This document shows, piece by piece, positions 8,539 through 18,185 of a DNA stretch of 64,000 bases (its first letter is position 1; each line of letters begins with the position of its first letter). The notes under the pieces are model-generated. The model saw only the letters and a list, made by a program, of their open reading frames with translations, made no database searches and was not told where the DNA came from. Origin of the DNA: CAYPTY01 sp964413935 (GTDB lineage: Bacteria; Bacteroidota; Rhodothermia; Balneolales; Balneolaceae). The DNA lies in assembly GCA_964413935.1 (NCBI GenBank), contig CAYPTY010000012.1:38680-102679 (forward strand). Reading direction: 5' to 3'. Made by a program: the position numbers and the translations under genes.

Positions 8539-9633
8539 ATGAAGAGACTTTTTACCCTGATCCTGCTGGCAGCAGCAGCCATAAATTGTACAGAGACCCA
8601 GAAGCAGCAGGACAGCTACAACCCTGAGACTGACAGCCTCCGATACGAAGAGGAAAAACACTTTCGCAATGTGCGTCAGCTAACTTTTGGCGCCAATAAT
8701 GCTGAAGCCTACTGGAGCTACGACGATTCCAAGCTGATTCTGCAATCCGACAATCCGGAATGGGGCCTGGGATGCGACCAGATTTTCTACATCGATCTGA
8801 ATGAAACACAGACTCCCGATCAGGAACTGCCCATGGTGAGTACCGGTGAAGGCCGCACCACCTGCTCATTCTTCCTGCCCGATAATGAGACTTTTGTTTA
8901 TGCCTCCACCCATCTGGGCGGAAAAGAGTGTCCAGAGGTACCGGAGCGCGGACCTGGTGGAGCCTATGTGTGGCCCATATATGACGATTATGACATTTTC
9001 AAAGCTAACCTCAATGGAAAGATCATCGAAAAATTGACCGATGAACCCGGATACGATGCTGAAGCGGTAGTATCACCGGATGGCAGCAAAATCGTTTTCA
9101 CCAGCACACGAAACGGTGATCTGGATCTCTACATCATGGATGTGGATGGTTCAAATGTTGTGCAGGTAACCGATCAGCTTGGTTATGATGGTGGTGCCTT
9201 TTTCTCACCGGACGGCAGCAAACTGGTATTCAGATCATCCAGACCAAAAACCGATGAGGAAATCAGCCGCTACAAAGAGCTGCTTGAGCAAGGACTGGTA
9301 GAACCAACCAATATGGAAATTTACACCGTCAACATTGACGGATCTGAACTCACACAAATTACGGATCTGGGCAAAGCGAACTGGGCTCCCTATTATCACT
9401 CTGGTGGCGAGAAAATTATCTTTGCCTCCAACCACGAATCCGTTAGGGGCTTCCCATTCAACCTGTATATGATCAATGTGGACGGTACCGGCCTGGAGCA
9501 AATCACGTTTGACAGTGAATTTGATTCCTTCCCCATGTTCTCCCGTGATGGTAAGAAAATTGTGTTTTCTTCAAATCGATTTAATGGTGGCGACCGCTCT
9601 ACCAATGTGTTTGTTGCAGACTGGGTAGACTAG
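8539..9633 (+). CDS. TolB-like PD40 beta-propeller lipoprotein
   Basis: A 364-residue exported lipoprotein. The frame opens earlier, but the ATG at 8539 gives a clean signal peptide (MKRLFTLILLAAAAINC) with lipobox Cys17. The mature part carries repeated PD40 blades of the form SPDGSKIVFTSTRNGDLDLY, SPDGSKLVFRSS and SRDGKKIVFSSNR. These have the Asp-Gly and Asn/Asp-Leu-Tyr patterns of TolB and tricorn-like propellers. Such proteins act in the periplasm or at the outer membrane as binding scaffolds. It is not TolB itself, as the N-terminal TolB domain is missing. It ends 14 bp before the convergent dtxR-like gene. Confidence 0.85.
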   Translation: MKRLFTLILLAAAAINCTETQKQQDSYNPETDSLRYEEEKHFRNVRQLTFGANNAEAYWSYDDSKLILQSDNPEWGLGCDQIFYIDLNETQTPDQELPMVSTGEGRTTCSFFLPDNETFVYASTHLGGKECPEVPERGPGGAYVWPIYDDYDIFKANLNGKIIEKLTDEPGYDAEAVVSPDGSKIVFTSTRNGDLDLYIMDVDGSNVVQVTDQLGYDGGAFFSPDGSKLVFRSSRPKTDEEISRYKELLEQGLVEPTNMEIYTVNIDGSELTQITDLGKANWAPYYHSGGEKIIFASNHESVRGFPFNLYMINVDGTGLEQITFDSEFDSFPMFSRDGKKIVFSSNRFNGGDRSTNVFVADWVD

Positions 9634-9647
9634 TCCGCAACTCAGCT

Positions 9648-10316
9648 CTACTGACCTCTGTCAAAAAGGTAAATCTGGGCAGCCACCTGGTTGCCCACTA
9701 CCTTTTCTTTTCTGTTGATGTTCAGTTTAACCGGACCTTCAAAGGGGCTGAGCTCAATGATCTCTATTTCTACACCCGGTACCAAACCTTCTGCTTCCAG
9801 AAAACGCAGTAATTCAGAGTCCTGATCTTTTACACGGCCGATGAGATAGCGTTTTCCGGCTTCAGCTCCGGTCAGCGGAAGTAAAGCAACTTCAGGGATT
9901 ATACCGTCTTTACTTGGGATGGGATCACCGTGCGGATCATGAGTTGGATTATCCAAGATTTCTGCGATGCGATCCTCAAACTGCTCAGAGATATGATGTT
10001 CCAGCTTCTCTGCCTCATCATGAACATCGGCCCAGGAGTAACCCATTACTTCTTTCAGGTATAATTCCAGCAGCCGGTGATGCCTGAGCATTTCGAGTGC
10101 TATTTTTTCACCGGCTTCAGTAAGTTTTACGCCCTTGTATGAGATGTATTCCACCAGACCCATTTCATCCAGTTTCTTGATCATGTTGGTCACCGATGCG
10201 GATGACACTTCCAGCATATTGGCGATGTTGGTGGTACTGGCACCTGCTCCCTCTGAATTGAGGATGTAAATGGATTTCAGGTAATCTTCGATTGACTGGC
10301 TCAGTACTCTACGCAT
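9648..10316 (-). CDS. DtxR/MntR family metal-dependent transcriptional regulator
   Basis: A 222-residue regulator. An N-terminal winged helix-turn-helix (about residues 8-70, with TTNIANMLEVSSASVTNMIK as the recognition region) is followed by the dimerisation/metal-binding domain with HHRLLELYL and EAEKLEHHIS. A C-terminal FeoA/SH3-like domain of about 75 residues ends the protein. The family represses metal uptake genes when Fe2+ or Mn2+ is bound. It is the last gene of a minus-strand run behind a secreted thioredoxin (20 bp gap) and a SpoIIE-type phosphatase. No metal transporter is next to it; the nearest candidate is TerC about 8 kb away. Confidence 0.92.
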   Translation of the reverse strand: MRRVLSQSIEDYLKSIYILNSEGAGASTTNIANMLEVSSASVTNMIKKLDEMGLVEYISYKGVKLTEAGEKIALEMLRHHRLLELYLKEVMGYSWADVHDEAEKLEHHISEQFEDRIAEILDNPTHDPHGDPIPSKDGIIPEVALLPLTGAEAGKRYLIGRVKDQDSELLRFLEAEGLVPGVEIEIIELSPFEGPVKLNINRKEKVVGNQVAAQIYLFDRGQ

Positions 10317-10336
10317 AACAAAGCTCCCATCTATTG

Positions 10337-10855
10337 CTAATCCGGACTACCCGATTTGGATTCTGGCATTTGATACTCATCGAAGCTCTGATTCATATAT
10401 GCATCACTGCCCACAAAGCTGAGTAATCGTTCAAAAATATCAGCCGGAATAAAACCAGGCTGCTGCCCCAGCACTTTGCCGTCAGCACCAACAAAATAAT
10501 GTGTGGGGGTGCCTCTCAGCCTGAAAGCCTGTGCCAGCTCTATTTCAGTGATTTCGATGCCATTGAAATTCACCAGTTTCTCTGATTCACTGTTCAAAAG
10601 AACCGGATAGTAGTATTGCTGAATGGTATGTATGACTCCGGTATCCGGATAAACTTCGCTTTTCATTCGTTTGCAATAACCGCACCATAGTGCATCCCCG
10701 AAAATCAGTACTTTTTTGTCATTATCCTTTGCCAGTTGCTGGGCCTTTTCCATGGAGTACCATTCGAGTGGACTCTCCTCGGTAAAGGTATCCTGTGCAA
10801 TTGAAAAACTGCCCCATAGCAGAAGCAGCATAAGTGTGAAGAGCGTTTTTTTCAT
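10337..10855 (-). CDS. Secreted thioredoxin-fold protein
   Basis: A 172-residue protein with an N-terminal signal sequence (hydrophobic to about residue 18, cut near SIAQ) and a thioredoxin fold. The active site is WCGYC (Cys58 and Cys61), and RGTPTHYF supplies the cis-proline loop. This resembles SoxW/DsbD-gamma type periplasmic thioredoxins that keep exported cysteines reduced. The CGYC dipeptide differs from the CGPC of cytoplasmic thioredoxin and suggests a different redox potential. It lies 39 bp after the SpoIIE-type phosphatase gene and 20 bp before the dtxR-like gene, on the same strand. Confidence 0.87.
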   Translation of the reverse strand: MKKTLFTLMLLLLWGSFSIAQDTFTEESPLEWYSMEKAQQLAKDNDKKVLIFGDALWCGYCKRMKSEVYPDTGVIHTIQQYYYPVLLNSESEKLVNFNGIEITEIELAQAFRLRGTPTHYFVGADGKVLGQQPGFIPADIFERLLSFVGSDAYMNQSFDEYQMPESKSGSPD

Positions 10856-10894
10856 GTACTGAAGTTAAAAAAAATCCGAAGCTATTTTGCTTTA

Positions 10895-13501
10895 TTAACT
10901 TTTTGCTTTGATAACTACGCAGGTGATATCGTCATGTTGTTCGGCTGCTCCCTTAAACCGGTTCACATCCTTAATAATCAGATCAATGAGCTCCTGTGAG
11001 CTGTCAAAACTGGCATTTTCAACCAATCGCTTCAGTCTGTGCTCACCGTAAAACTCATTTTTGCGATTTGCAGCTTCAGTGATACCATCGGTATATAATA
11101 CCAGGCAATCCACTTCTCCATCCAGATGCACATTCATTTCTTCTGCAGCCCGGTCAAAACCTTCACCTTTCATCATACCGATAGCCACCCCTTTCGGCTG
11201 CAGCCATTCGGTTTCACCGCTTTTTTTCTTCAGAAGGATGGGGTTATGTCCAGCACGCACAAAACGGAAGGTTCTGTTCTTTTGGTCCAGGATTCCGTAA
11301 ATCATCGAAATAAAAGTACCCCGGGTGGCATTGTCGTTAAATAGCTGATTGGCCTTGCTCAACAGTTCCATCGGATTGCTGAGAATGCTGCATAAACTGT
11401 GAATGACGCCTTTAGCAAAGGTCATATAAAAAGCAGCCTGTATACCCTTGCCACTCACATCCCCAATGGCAATGGCAACCCTTTCATCGTCCAGTTTTAC
11501 CATATCGAAATAATCACCACCCGTTTCCTGTGCAGGATCACAATAACCTGCCAGGTCGTAGTGATTCATTTTTGGAATGTAGGTTGGAAGGAATGAAAAC
11601 TGAACCTGCCGGGCAATGTGCAGCTCTTGCCGGATGCGCTGCTCTTTGGCCATTTCTTCCATGTACTCCGGGATGTAGGAGGGCAGCACATTCACATCGT
11701 GTCCGCGGGCAATAGCTACAGCACCTCCGGTGAAGAGTATCACAAAAAAGCTGATTATGGTGTAAAAAACGATGATCTCATGTGTTCCGTCAATCAGCCA
11801 GGTTTGCTCCATGCTATTCAGAATGGAAAAGGTAACAAAGGTGACTGCGGTTGTCAGGAAATCAGTTCGCAGGTAGATATAACCGAAATAGAATCCAAGA
11901 ATTGCTGATATCAATCCGCCCTGTGTGAAGTCAAATAGATTCCCGAATGGTTGAATCAGACCGAAAATGAGGGCAGATGCAATGGGAATAACCCATTGAT
12001 TTTGGGTAAAGGCATAAAGCTGATTACCCACCAGTTGAAAGACAACCAGTGTGAGGAAGAAACCGAGCAGCAGCCCAAGCACCACGATCATAACGGGCTT
12101 AAACAAATTGAAATTTGCTGTTATGGTAAACGGATTACTTAATGTAGCATCCGGAATCAGCCACAGACTTGCGCTGAACAGGCCCAGTGCAAACAAACCC
12201 AAACTCACACCACGCACAGCAACCCACCCGATAGGTTTATTGTTGATGTGCCCATTTCGGATCAGGTCAAAACTTTCCAGCTTTTCGGGCATATATTGTC
12301 GGGTAATGGAATCACTGACAGCGGTGAGTACAAAAAAGATGATGGAGGTCGCAGCACCCAGAAAACCAAACTGTATGACCCGGCGAACAAGCTCGTTCAC
12401 ACCGGTCACCAAAAAGGCGGTTTGCAGTGAGGTAATATCCTGCAGCAGGATTCCAAGAGGCAGCAAAAAACCGGCAATCAATGCAATTACCAGCGAAGAC
12501 TGTGTATCAATCACTTTGGCCTTGATACGAAGATAGAATACGACCAGAATCCAGACTGCAAAAGCAAAGAGCACAACGAGAATTACTGCACCGCGAACTA
12601 CATCCTCACTGTCACTATCATACGCGCCCGGCATATCGGCATCCATTTTTTTCAGGGAACCGGCCGGTAAGACATCCAGCGTAAGCACAACGGGAATTCC
12701 ATTACCCGCATCTTCAATACTGTAGTATGCGGTGGCCACTCTCAGTCCATTTCCATCAGAAAATCCAAGACTATCCTGTTGAAGATCAAAATTTTTCCAG
12801 TACGAATTGGCCAGATAATAATCACCAAGGTTCCAAACCATACCGGTTAACATTTCCTCAGAAACCTCCCCGACCTGCTGTTTGTATAAATCAACCAGAC
12901 TGGGAAGATTACCCCCCTCCAGTGCAGGTAAATCATAATTTTCAATATGCTGATAGCCCAGCAGGGTTTTTATCAGGCTATCTTCAGCGGCCTTATCTGC
13001 TCTGCCCTGCAGCATCCCATTCCTGATGATGCTGCGGTTATACGGCTTTTGCTTTCGAACCACGGCAACAGAAGCTTCAAACTCAAGCAACTCTCCATTT
13101 TCAGCATATTGCAGACGAATAAATTCATCTTCAAGATCATCTAAAGGTTCATCAAAAGTGGACCAGCCGTAACGCAGATCCCAGTAAAAAAGAGGAGGAT
13201 TGGTTATGGAATCTGTTCGCAGGTCACTTACCAGATCAGTGCGACCCTCGGTTTTTTGGAGGGTATCAATTAGACTATTGTAGCTACTGAAATTCAACAA
13301 GCGGTCATAATCCCCGTTTTCATAATCCAGTTCTTCCAGGAGGGAATCGGTTCTGGCTTCAATCTCAGATTGATCAAAGTTAATTTCCGCGGTATCCATC
13401 ACATTATGGTTACCATAGTCAAAGAAATACCAGGCTGCCCCGAGTATGCCTCCGATTATGATCAGTATGTCCCTAAAGTGGATGTATTGGTCTGATTTCA
13501 T
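10895..13501 (-). CDS. Membrane-anchored SpoIIE-type PP2C phosphatase
   Basis: An 868-residue protein. One membrane segment near residues 10-26 is followed by a periplasmic region of about 270 residues. A block of roughly eight to ten hydrophobic segments (about 300-600) comes next, and then a cytoplasmic SpoIIE/PP2C domain (about 640-868). Catalytic metal-site motifs are visible: GGDYFDMV, AIGDVSGKGIQAA, LYTDGITEA and HDDITCVVI. Such RsbU-like phosphatases act on anti-sigma-factor antagonists in partner-switching stress control. No RsbW or RsbV homologue is next to it, so its target must lie elsewhere. It is divergent from the NRDE gene with about 130 bp between them. Confidence 0.9.
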   Translation of the reverse strand: MKSDQYIHFRDILIIIGGILGAAWYFFDYGNHNVMDTAEINFDQSEIEARTDSLLEELDYENGDYDRLLNFSSYNSLIDTLQKTEGRTDLVSDLRTDSITNPPLFYWDLRYGWSTFDEPLDDLEDEFIRLQYAENGELLEFEASVAVVRKQKPYNRSIIRNGMLQGRADKAAEDSLIKTLLGYQHIENYDLPALEGGNLPSLVDLYKQQVGEVSEEMLTGMVWNLGDYYLANSYWKNFDLQQDSLGFSDGNGLRVATAYYSIEDAGNGIPVVLTLDVLPAGSLKKMDADMPGAYDSDSEDVVRGAVILVVLFAFAVWILVVFYLRIKAKVIDTQSSLVIALIAGFLLPLGILLQDITSLQTAFLVTGVNELVRRVIQFGFLGAATSIIFFVLTAVSDSITRQYMPEKLESFDLIRNGHINNKPIGWVAVRGVSLGLFALGLFSASLWLIPDATLSNPFTITANFNLFKPVMIVVLGLLLGFFLTLVVFQLVGNQLYAFTQNQWVIPIASALIFGLIQPFGNLFDFTQGGLISAILGFYFGYIYLRTDFLTTAVTFVTFSILNSMEQTWLIDGTHEIIVFYTIISFFVILFTGGAVAIARGHDVNVLPSYIPEYMEEMAKEQRIRQELHIARQVQFSFLPTYIPKMNHYDLAGYCDPAQETGGDYFDMVKLDDERVAIAIGDVSGKGIQAAFYMTFAKGVIHSLCSILSNPMELLSKANQLFNDNATRGTFISMIYGILDQKNRTFRFVRAGHNPILLKKKSGETEWLQPKGVAIGMMKGEGFDRAAEEMNVHLDGEVDCLVLYTDGITEAANRKNEFYGEHRLKRLVENASFDSSQELIDLIIKDVNRFKGAAEQHDDITCVVIKAKS

Positions 13502-13632
13502 GCTTTACCTGTTACGGATATATCAGATTTTGTTGCTGTATCCGTTTAAGTCCAAATATCACAAATATGTAAATCCATCATTATTAAGCAACAGAATAAG
13601 TATTTTAAGCTCCTTTAACAGCATCAAATCCA

Positions 13633-14409
13633 ATGTGCCTAATAGTTTTTTCCTACGATCAGCACCCAAAGTATAAGCTTATTCTGGCGGCTAATCGGGA
13701 TGAATTTTACGAACGCCCCACAACAGCCATGCATTACTGGGATGAGCATCCGGATCTGCTTGCCGGGAAAGATCTGAAAGCAGGCGGAACCTGGTTGGGC
13801 TTACATAAAGCCGGCCGGTTTGCTGCACTTACCAACTACAGAGATTTGACGATTAAAAAAGAAGACCCACCCAGCCGGGGACATCTGGTCAAGGATTTTC
13901 TCCTCAAAGAGGAAGAACCTGAACGCTACCTTCAAAAACTGAATTCAGACGCCAAACGCTATGAGGGTTTCAATCTGCTCACCATGGGCGCTGAAGGGCT
14001 GTATCATTTCTCTAATCAGACTAATGAAATTCAACCGGTTAAACCGGGTATTCATGGCCTCAGCAATGCTCTCTTGAACACTCCATGGCCCAAAGTTCAA
14101 AAAGCACAACAGCGTTTTTCCGAAACTCTCCAGGATTCATTCAGTGAGGAGAAACTGTTTTCTTTCCTCACCGACACCGAAAAAGCAAAAGACGAGCAAC
14201 TGCCTTCAACCGGTATTCCCTTTGAATGGGAAAAAGCAATATCTTCAATCTTCATCAAAACAGAAGGATATGGTACCCGCTCTTCAACCGTACTTACCCT
14301 TACCTATGATGGTGAAGTGAATATCATCGAAAGAAGATATGAACACGAAGATGACCGGGTGAAAGAAGAAAACAGCTTCCAGCTTCACATCCCCGGGCTA
14401 TCCTCATAA
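13633..14409 (+). CDS. NRDE family protein (TANGO2-like)
   Basis: A 258-residue protein starting MCLIVFSYDQHP. Cys2 is the conserved residue in NRDE/TANGO2 proteins and the name-giving NRDE tetrad is at residues 21-24. GGTWLGLHKAGRFAALTNYRD is also highly typical. The fold is related to N-terminal nucleophile hydrolases, and eukaryotic TANGO2 has been linked to heme or acyl-CoA handling. The bacterial role is unsettled. The start is fixed by the need for Cys directly after Met. nhaC follows 57 bp later on the same strand. Confidence 0.92.
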   Translation: MCLIVFSYDQHPKYKLILAANRDEFYERPTTAMHYWDEHPDLLAGKDLKAGGTWLGLHKAGRFAALTNYRDLTIKKEDPPSRGHLVKDFLLKEEEPERYLQKLNSDAKRYEGFNLLTMGAEGLYHFSNQTNEIQPVKPGIHGLSNALLNTPWPKVQKAQQRFSETLQDSFSEEKLFSFLTDTEKAKDEQLPSTGIPFEWEKAISSIFIKTEGYGTRSSTVLTLTYDGEVNIIERRYEHEDDRVKEENSFQLHIPGLSS

Positions 14410-14466
14410 AAACAAGCCTTTTACAATTTATTTGAGTATTTACAGCGCTAACAATAGATTCAGCGG

Positions 14467-15966
14467 ATGACCTACAAACACAGCAGACCTACCCTACTAC
14501 AGGCTTTTATACCCATTATTTTCCTGATCATTGCCCTCTTCATAAATGTCAGGATTTTTGGGGATGCTGCCCTTGATGGTTCTAATCAGATTATTCTGCT
14601 GATCTCAGCTTCGGTGGCCACCATAGTGGCCATGCGACTGGGTTACTCCTGGAAAGAGCTGCGTAAAGGGATGGTAAGCAGTATTTCTTCGGCGATGTCA
14701 TCCATTATCATTCTCCTGCTCATCGGTTCTCTGGCCGGTACCTGGCTGCTGAGTGGTATTGTTCCGGCTATGATTTACTATGGCCTGCAGGTATTGAATC
14801 CCACCATCTTTCTCTTTGCAGCTTGCGTAGTTTGTGCCCTGGTTTCGGTGGCTACCGGTTCATCATGGACCACAGCTGCTACGGTCGGCATTGCCTTAAT
14901 CGGGATCGGAAAAGCTCTTGGTTTGGGTGAGGGAATGGTGGCAGGCGCCATCATTTCAGGTGCATACTTCGGTGATAAAATGTCGCCTTTGTCTGATACC
15001 ACCAATCTTGCTCCTGCTATGGCCGGAACGGATTTGTTTACCCACATTCGGTATATGACATATACTACCGTGCCTTCCATAACCATCTCACTGGTCATTT
15101 TTCTGATTCTGGGTTTTATTTACGGAGATGCATCACAGGCATTGAATACCGACGACATCCTCAACAGCATCAGCGGAGCGTTCAATATCTCACCCTGGCT
15201 TTTTGTGGTTCCGGTTGTGCTGGTGATCATGATCATCCGGAAGGTACCTGCCATTCCAGCCATCTTTGCTGGTGCGGTAATGGGCGGAATTTTTGCCCTC
15301 ATTTTTCAGCCGGGTCTGGTCCGCTCAGTTGCCGGCTTTGGCGATACCCCACTAGAAAGATCCTTTGTGGGTGTAATGACTTCTTTCTATGGTGATGTAA
15401 GTATCAGCAGTGGAAATGCTGCGGTTGATGACCTGCTTAGCTCGGGCGGTATGGCCGGGATGCTTGGTACGGTCTGGCTCATTATGTCGGCGATGGTTTT
15501 CGGTGGCGTTATGGAAAAATCGGGTTTGCTTCGTCGTATTGCGGAAGCCGTGATGAGTGTGGTTAACTCAGCCGGTTCACTGGTTGCTTCAACGGTTGGG
15601 ACCTGCATTTTTTTCAACGTTACAGCATCGGATCAATACCTGGCGATCGTAGTTCCCGGCCGGATGTACACTGACTTGTACAAAGACATGGATCTCGCAC
15701 CGGAGAACCTCTCACGCACACTGGAAGATTCAGGTACCGTTACTTCGGCCCTTGTTCCCTGGAATACCTGCGGAGCCTATCATGCAGGAGTACTTGGGGT
15801 AGCTACCTTTACCTATCTGCCTTTTGCTTTTTTCAATCTGCTGAGTCCCTTCATGACCATGCTTTTTGCGGCAGCAAATATCAAAATTCGCCGGCTGGCT
15901 CAAACCACTACTACTGAGGTGGATGTGGATGATGCTCCGATCACTGAGTTAGCTGAGCGTTCCTAA
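14467..15966 (+). CDS. nhaC: Na+/H+ antiporter, NhaC family
   Basis: A 499-residue inner-membrane protein with about twelve hydrophobic segments. It has the NhaC-type sequence features ATGSSWTTAATVGIALIGIG, ISGAYFGDKMSPLSDTTNLA and SGTVTSALVPWNTCGAY, which match the conserved half-helix and substrate-region motifs of this family. It expels Na+ in exchange for protons, or in some relatives exchanges organic acids. The last 18 bp overlap the end of the convergent gltX gene, so each stop codon lies inside the other gene. Confidence 0.92.
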   Translation: MTYKHSRPTLLQAFIPIIFLIIALFINVRIFGDAALDGSNQIILLISASVATIVAMRLGYSWKELRKGMVSSISSAMSSIIILLLIGSLAGTWLLSGIVPAMIYYGLQVLNPTIFLFAACVVCALVSVATGSSWTTAATVGIALIGIGKALGLGEGMVAGAIISGAYFGDKMSPLSDTTNLAPAMAGTDLFTHIRYMTYTTVPSITISLVIFLILGFIYGDASQALNTDDILNSISGAFNISPWLFVVPVVLVIMIIRKVPAIPAIFAGAVMGGIFALIFQPGLVRSVAGFGDTPLERSFVGVMTSFYGDVSISSGNAAVDDLLSSGGMAGMLGTVWLIMSAMVFGGVMEKSGLLRRIAEAVMSVVNSAGSLVASTVGTCIFFNVTASDQYLAIVVPGRMYTDLYKDMDLAPENLSRTLEDSGTVTSALVPWNTCGAYHAGVLGVATFTYLPFAFFNLLSPFMTMLFAAANIKIRRLAQTTTTEVDVDDAPITELAERS

Positions 15967-17430
15967 GGCTTTCACGAAGCGACGCAATACCGTTTCTTTT
16001 CCGATTAACTCCAAAGAGGGAAACAGATCCGGACCGAATCCTTTACCCGAGATGCACAACCTTACCGGAGCCATTATTTTACCAAAACCGATTTCCTTTT
16101 CCTCAACCAGTGCTTCCAGCTCTTTTTTCAGATTGGCGGCAGTGAAATCGTCTTCACCGATTGCTTCCAGCTTTTGCTGATAAGCGCTTACAAGCTCGGA
16201 TGAATCATCTTTCCATTTTTTGAGAGCCTGAGTTTCATATTCTTCAGGATCCTCATAAAAGAAACGTGACATATCAACCAGCTCATCCACTTTGGAAACC
16301 CTTTCCTGAAGCAGTTCCAGTACTTTTTGGTTTTTATACTCATTCGAAAGATCAAACCCGGCATTTCCGGCCAGTTCTTTAAATTCGGCCAGCAGATCCT
16401 CGAAATCACGATCCCGAAGGTAATGCTCATTGTACCACATCAGTTTTTTGTGGTTAAAGACGGCACCGGATTTCCCCACCCGATCCAGCGTGAAGAGCTT
16501 GATCAGTTCATCCATGCTGTGAACTTCAGAATCATCACCCGGACTCCATCCAAGATAAGCCAAAAAATTTACCAGCGCATCAGACTCATAATGTCCGGTG
16601 ATATAATCTTTGGTGTTGATGGGAATCCCTTCGCTCTCGGCTTTACGTTTGGAAAGTTTTCCTCCGCTTGGCGACATAATAAGGGGCAGATGGGCCATCA
16701 CCGGTGGTTCCCAGCCGAAATACTGATAGAGCAGCATGTGTTTGGGTGCTGAACTCAGCCATTCCTCACCCCTAATCACGTGGGTTATTTCCATTAAGTG
16801 ATCGTCTACCACATTGGCCAGGTGATAGGTGGGCATTCCATCCGATTTCAGCAGAACCTGATCATCCAGTCCCCGGGTATCAAATGAAACCACTCCTCTG
16901 ATCTCGTCCTCAAATTTAATTTCTTCTCTGCGCGGTACTTTCAGGCGAACCACATGTTCTTCACCGTCTTCCAGCCTTTTCTCCACTTCATCTTTTGAAA
17001 GGGTGAGGCTGTTTTTCATGCTCATGCGGGTGATGGAATCATACTTCGGGGAGGGGTTCCCGGATTTTTTTAGGCGCTCGCGCATCTGCTCAATTTCATC
17101 GGTAGTATCAAAGGCGTAATAAGCATGATCAGCTTCGATGAGCTTTTCCGCATATTCCCGGTACAAATCTTTGCGCTCACTTTGACGGTAGGGTCCAAAG
17201 TCGCCGCCGATTCCGGGTCCCTCATCAATTTCAATTCCGGACCACTTCAGAGAGGAAATGATATCCTGTTCTGCCTGCTCCACATAACGCGATTGATCGG
17301 TATCCTCAATCCTTAAAACAAAGGTGCCCTCATGGTGTCGGGCAAAAAGGTAATTGTATAGTGCGGTTCGGAGACCCCCGATGTGCAGGAATCCGGTTGG
17401 AGATGGGGCAAATCGTACGCGTATGCTCAT
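15949..17430 (-). CDS. gltX: Glutamyl-tRNA synthetase
   Basis: A 493-residue class I aminoacyl-tRNA synthetase. The HIGH motif is in FAPSPTGFLHIGGLRTALYN (HIGG at 16-19) and the KMSKS equivalent is GGKLSKRKAE at about 253-262. RFAPSPTG and the EDTDQSR segment are family hallmarks for glutamate binding. It charges tRNA(Glu) and, in organisms with GatCAB, may also charge tRNA(Gln); the sequence does not decide this. The 3' end overlaps nhaC by 18 bp on the opposite strand. Confidence 0.97.
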   Translation of the reverse strand: MSIRVRFAPSPTGFLHIGGLRTALYNYLFARHHEGTFVLRIEDTDQSRYVEQAEQDIISSLKWSGIEIDEGPGIGGDFGPYRQSERKDLYREYAEKLIEADHAYYAFDTTDEIEQMRERLKKSGNPSPKYDSITRMSMKNSLTLSKDEVEKRLEDGEEHVVRLKVPRREEIKFEDEIRGVVSFDTRGLDDQVLLKSDGMPTYHLANVVDDHLMEITHVIRGEEWLSSAPKHMLLYQYFGWEPPVMAHLPLIMSPSGGKLSKRKAESEGIPINTKDYITGHYESDALVNFLAYLGWSPGDDSEVHSMDELIKLFTLDRVGKSGAVFNHKKLMWYNEHYLRDRDFEDLLAEFKELAGNAGFDLSNEYKNQKVLELLQERVSKVDELVDMSRFFYEDPEEYETQALKKWKDDSSELVSAYQQKLEAIGEDDFTAANLKKELEALVEEKEIGFGKIMAPVRLCISGKGFGPDLFPSLELIGKETVLRRFVKALGTLS

Positions 17431-17486
17431 TCTGTAATCTGATTTTTCGATTCATTCAAAGACTTTAAATATACAATTTTGAGTGT

Positions 17487-17507
17487 TGAATTATGAGTTA
17501 TGAATTA
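17487..17507. repeat. Degenerate heptamer array (TGAATTA)
   Basis: Three 7-bp units, TGAATTA, TGAGTTA and TGAATTA, lie between the divergent starts of gltX and the WbqC-like gene. It is one of several 7-bp-period arrays. It ends 3 bp before the TAA (17511) that bounds the WbqC-like reading frame on its left. Confidence 0.6.
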
Positions 17508-17615
17508 TCTTAATTTTCTTCGTTTGCAGTTATCCGGACTCATATTCAACATTCTGAACCCACATATTGCCTCATCACTCCGCAGTTCGCACCCAGCATT
17601 GCGGATTTCATCAGT

Positions 17616-18185
17616 ATGTTACTGGCTGATCGGGTGATCTGGCTGGACGATGCCGGCTGGTCACGTAAAGGACGTACCCACCGAAGCCTGCTGATGAGCG
17701 AGGGGGAGTCGGCCTGGATCCGTGTCCCTGTTCTGACCGAAGACCGCAAAAAGGCCATACGGGAGGTCCGCATCGACCAGACAAAAAAGTGGCCGGAAAT
17801 GATGCTGAAACAGATTGAATCCATCTGCAGCAGGGCAACTTATTATGACTATTTCGAGGCCGAACTTTCAGCACTTGTGATGCAGGGCTATGAATATGAA
17901 TTCCTGCTCGACTGGAATCATGCCTTTCTGGAGCAGATTCTGAGCTTTATGGAAGTCCGCATCCCCATAGAACGGCAATCGGAAAGGGAATTGCCGGATC
18001 CGCCTTATTATTTCGAATCCGATTCTTCAAACTATCTGCCTCAACCGGAGGAAATAATGGAGCATGATCTCAAGACCGATGGTTTTCAGGGCAACCAATC
18101 TATGCTGCATCTCTTTTTTGCTTTGGGACCTGAGTTCTTTAAACTTGCAGACCAAATTCAGCAATATGGAAGACCCGCAAAATAA
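17616..18185 (+). CDS. WbqC-like family protein
   Basis: The protein from the first ATG has 189 residues and matches the WbqC-like family (VIWLDDAGWSRKGRTHR, then FFALGPEFFKL). Family-typical sequence starts earlier: the same frame is open back to 17514 and reads ITPQFAPSIADFISM into the first ATG. No ATG, GTG, TTG or CTG lies in that extension. Either an ATT or ATC (for example ATT at 17544) is used, or the 5' end has been damaged. WbqC-like proteins are often near glycan or transport genes; no reaction can be assigned. The following 41-codon gene overlaps its end. Confidence 0.75.
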   Translation: MLLADRVIWLDDAGWSRKGRTHRSLLMSEGESAWIRVPVLTEDRKKAIREVRIDQTKKWPEMMLKQIESICSRATYYDYFEAELSALVMQGYEYEFLLDWNHAFLEQILSFMEVRIPIERQSERELPDPPYYFESDSSNYLPQPEEIMEHDLKTDGFQGNQSMLHLFFALGPEFFKLADQIQQYGRPAK

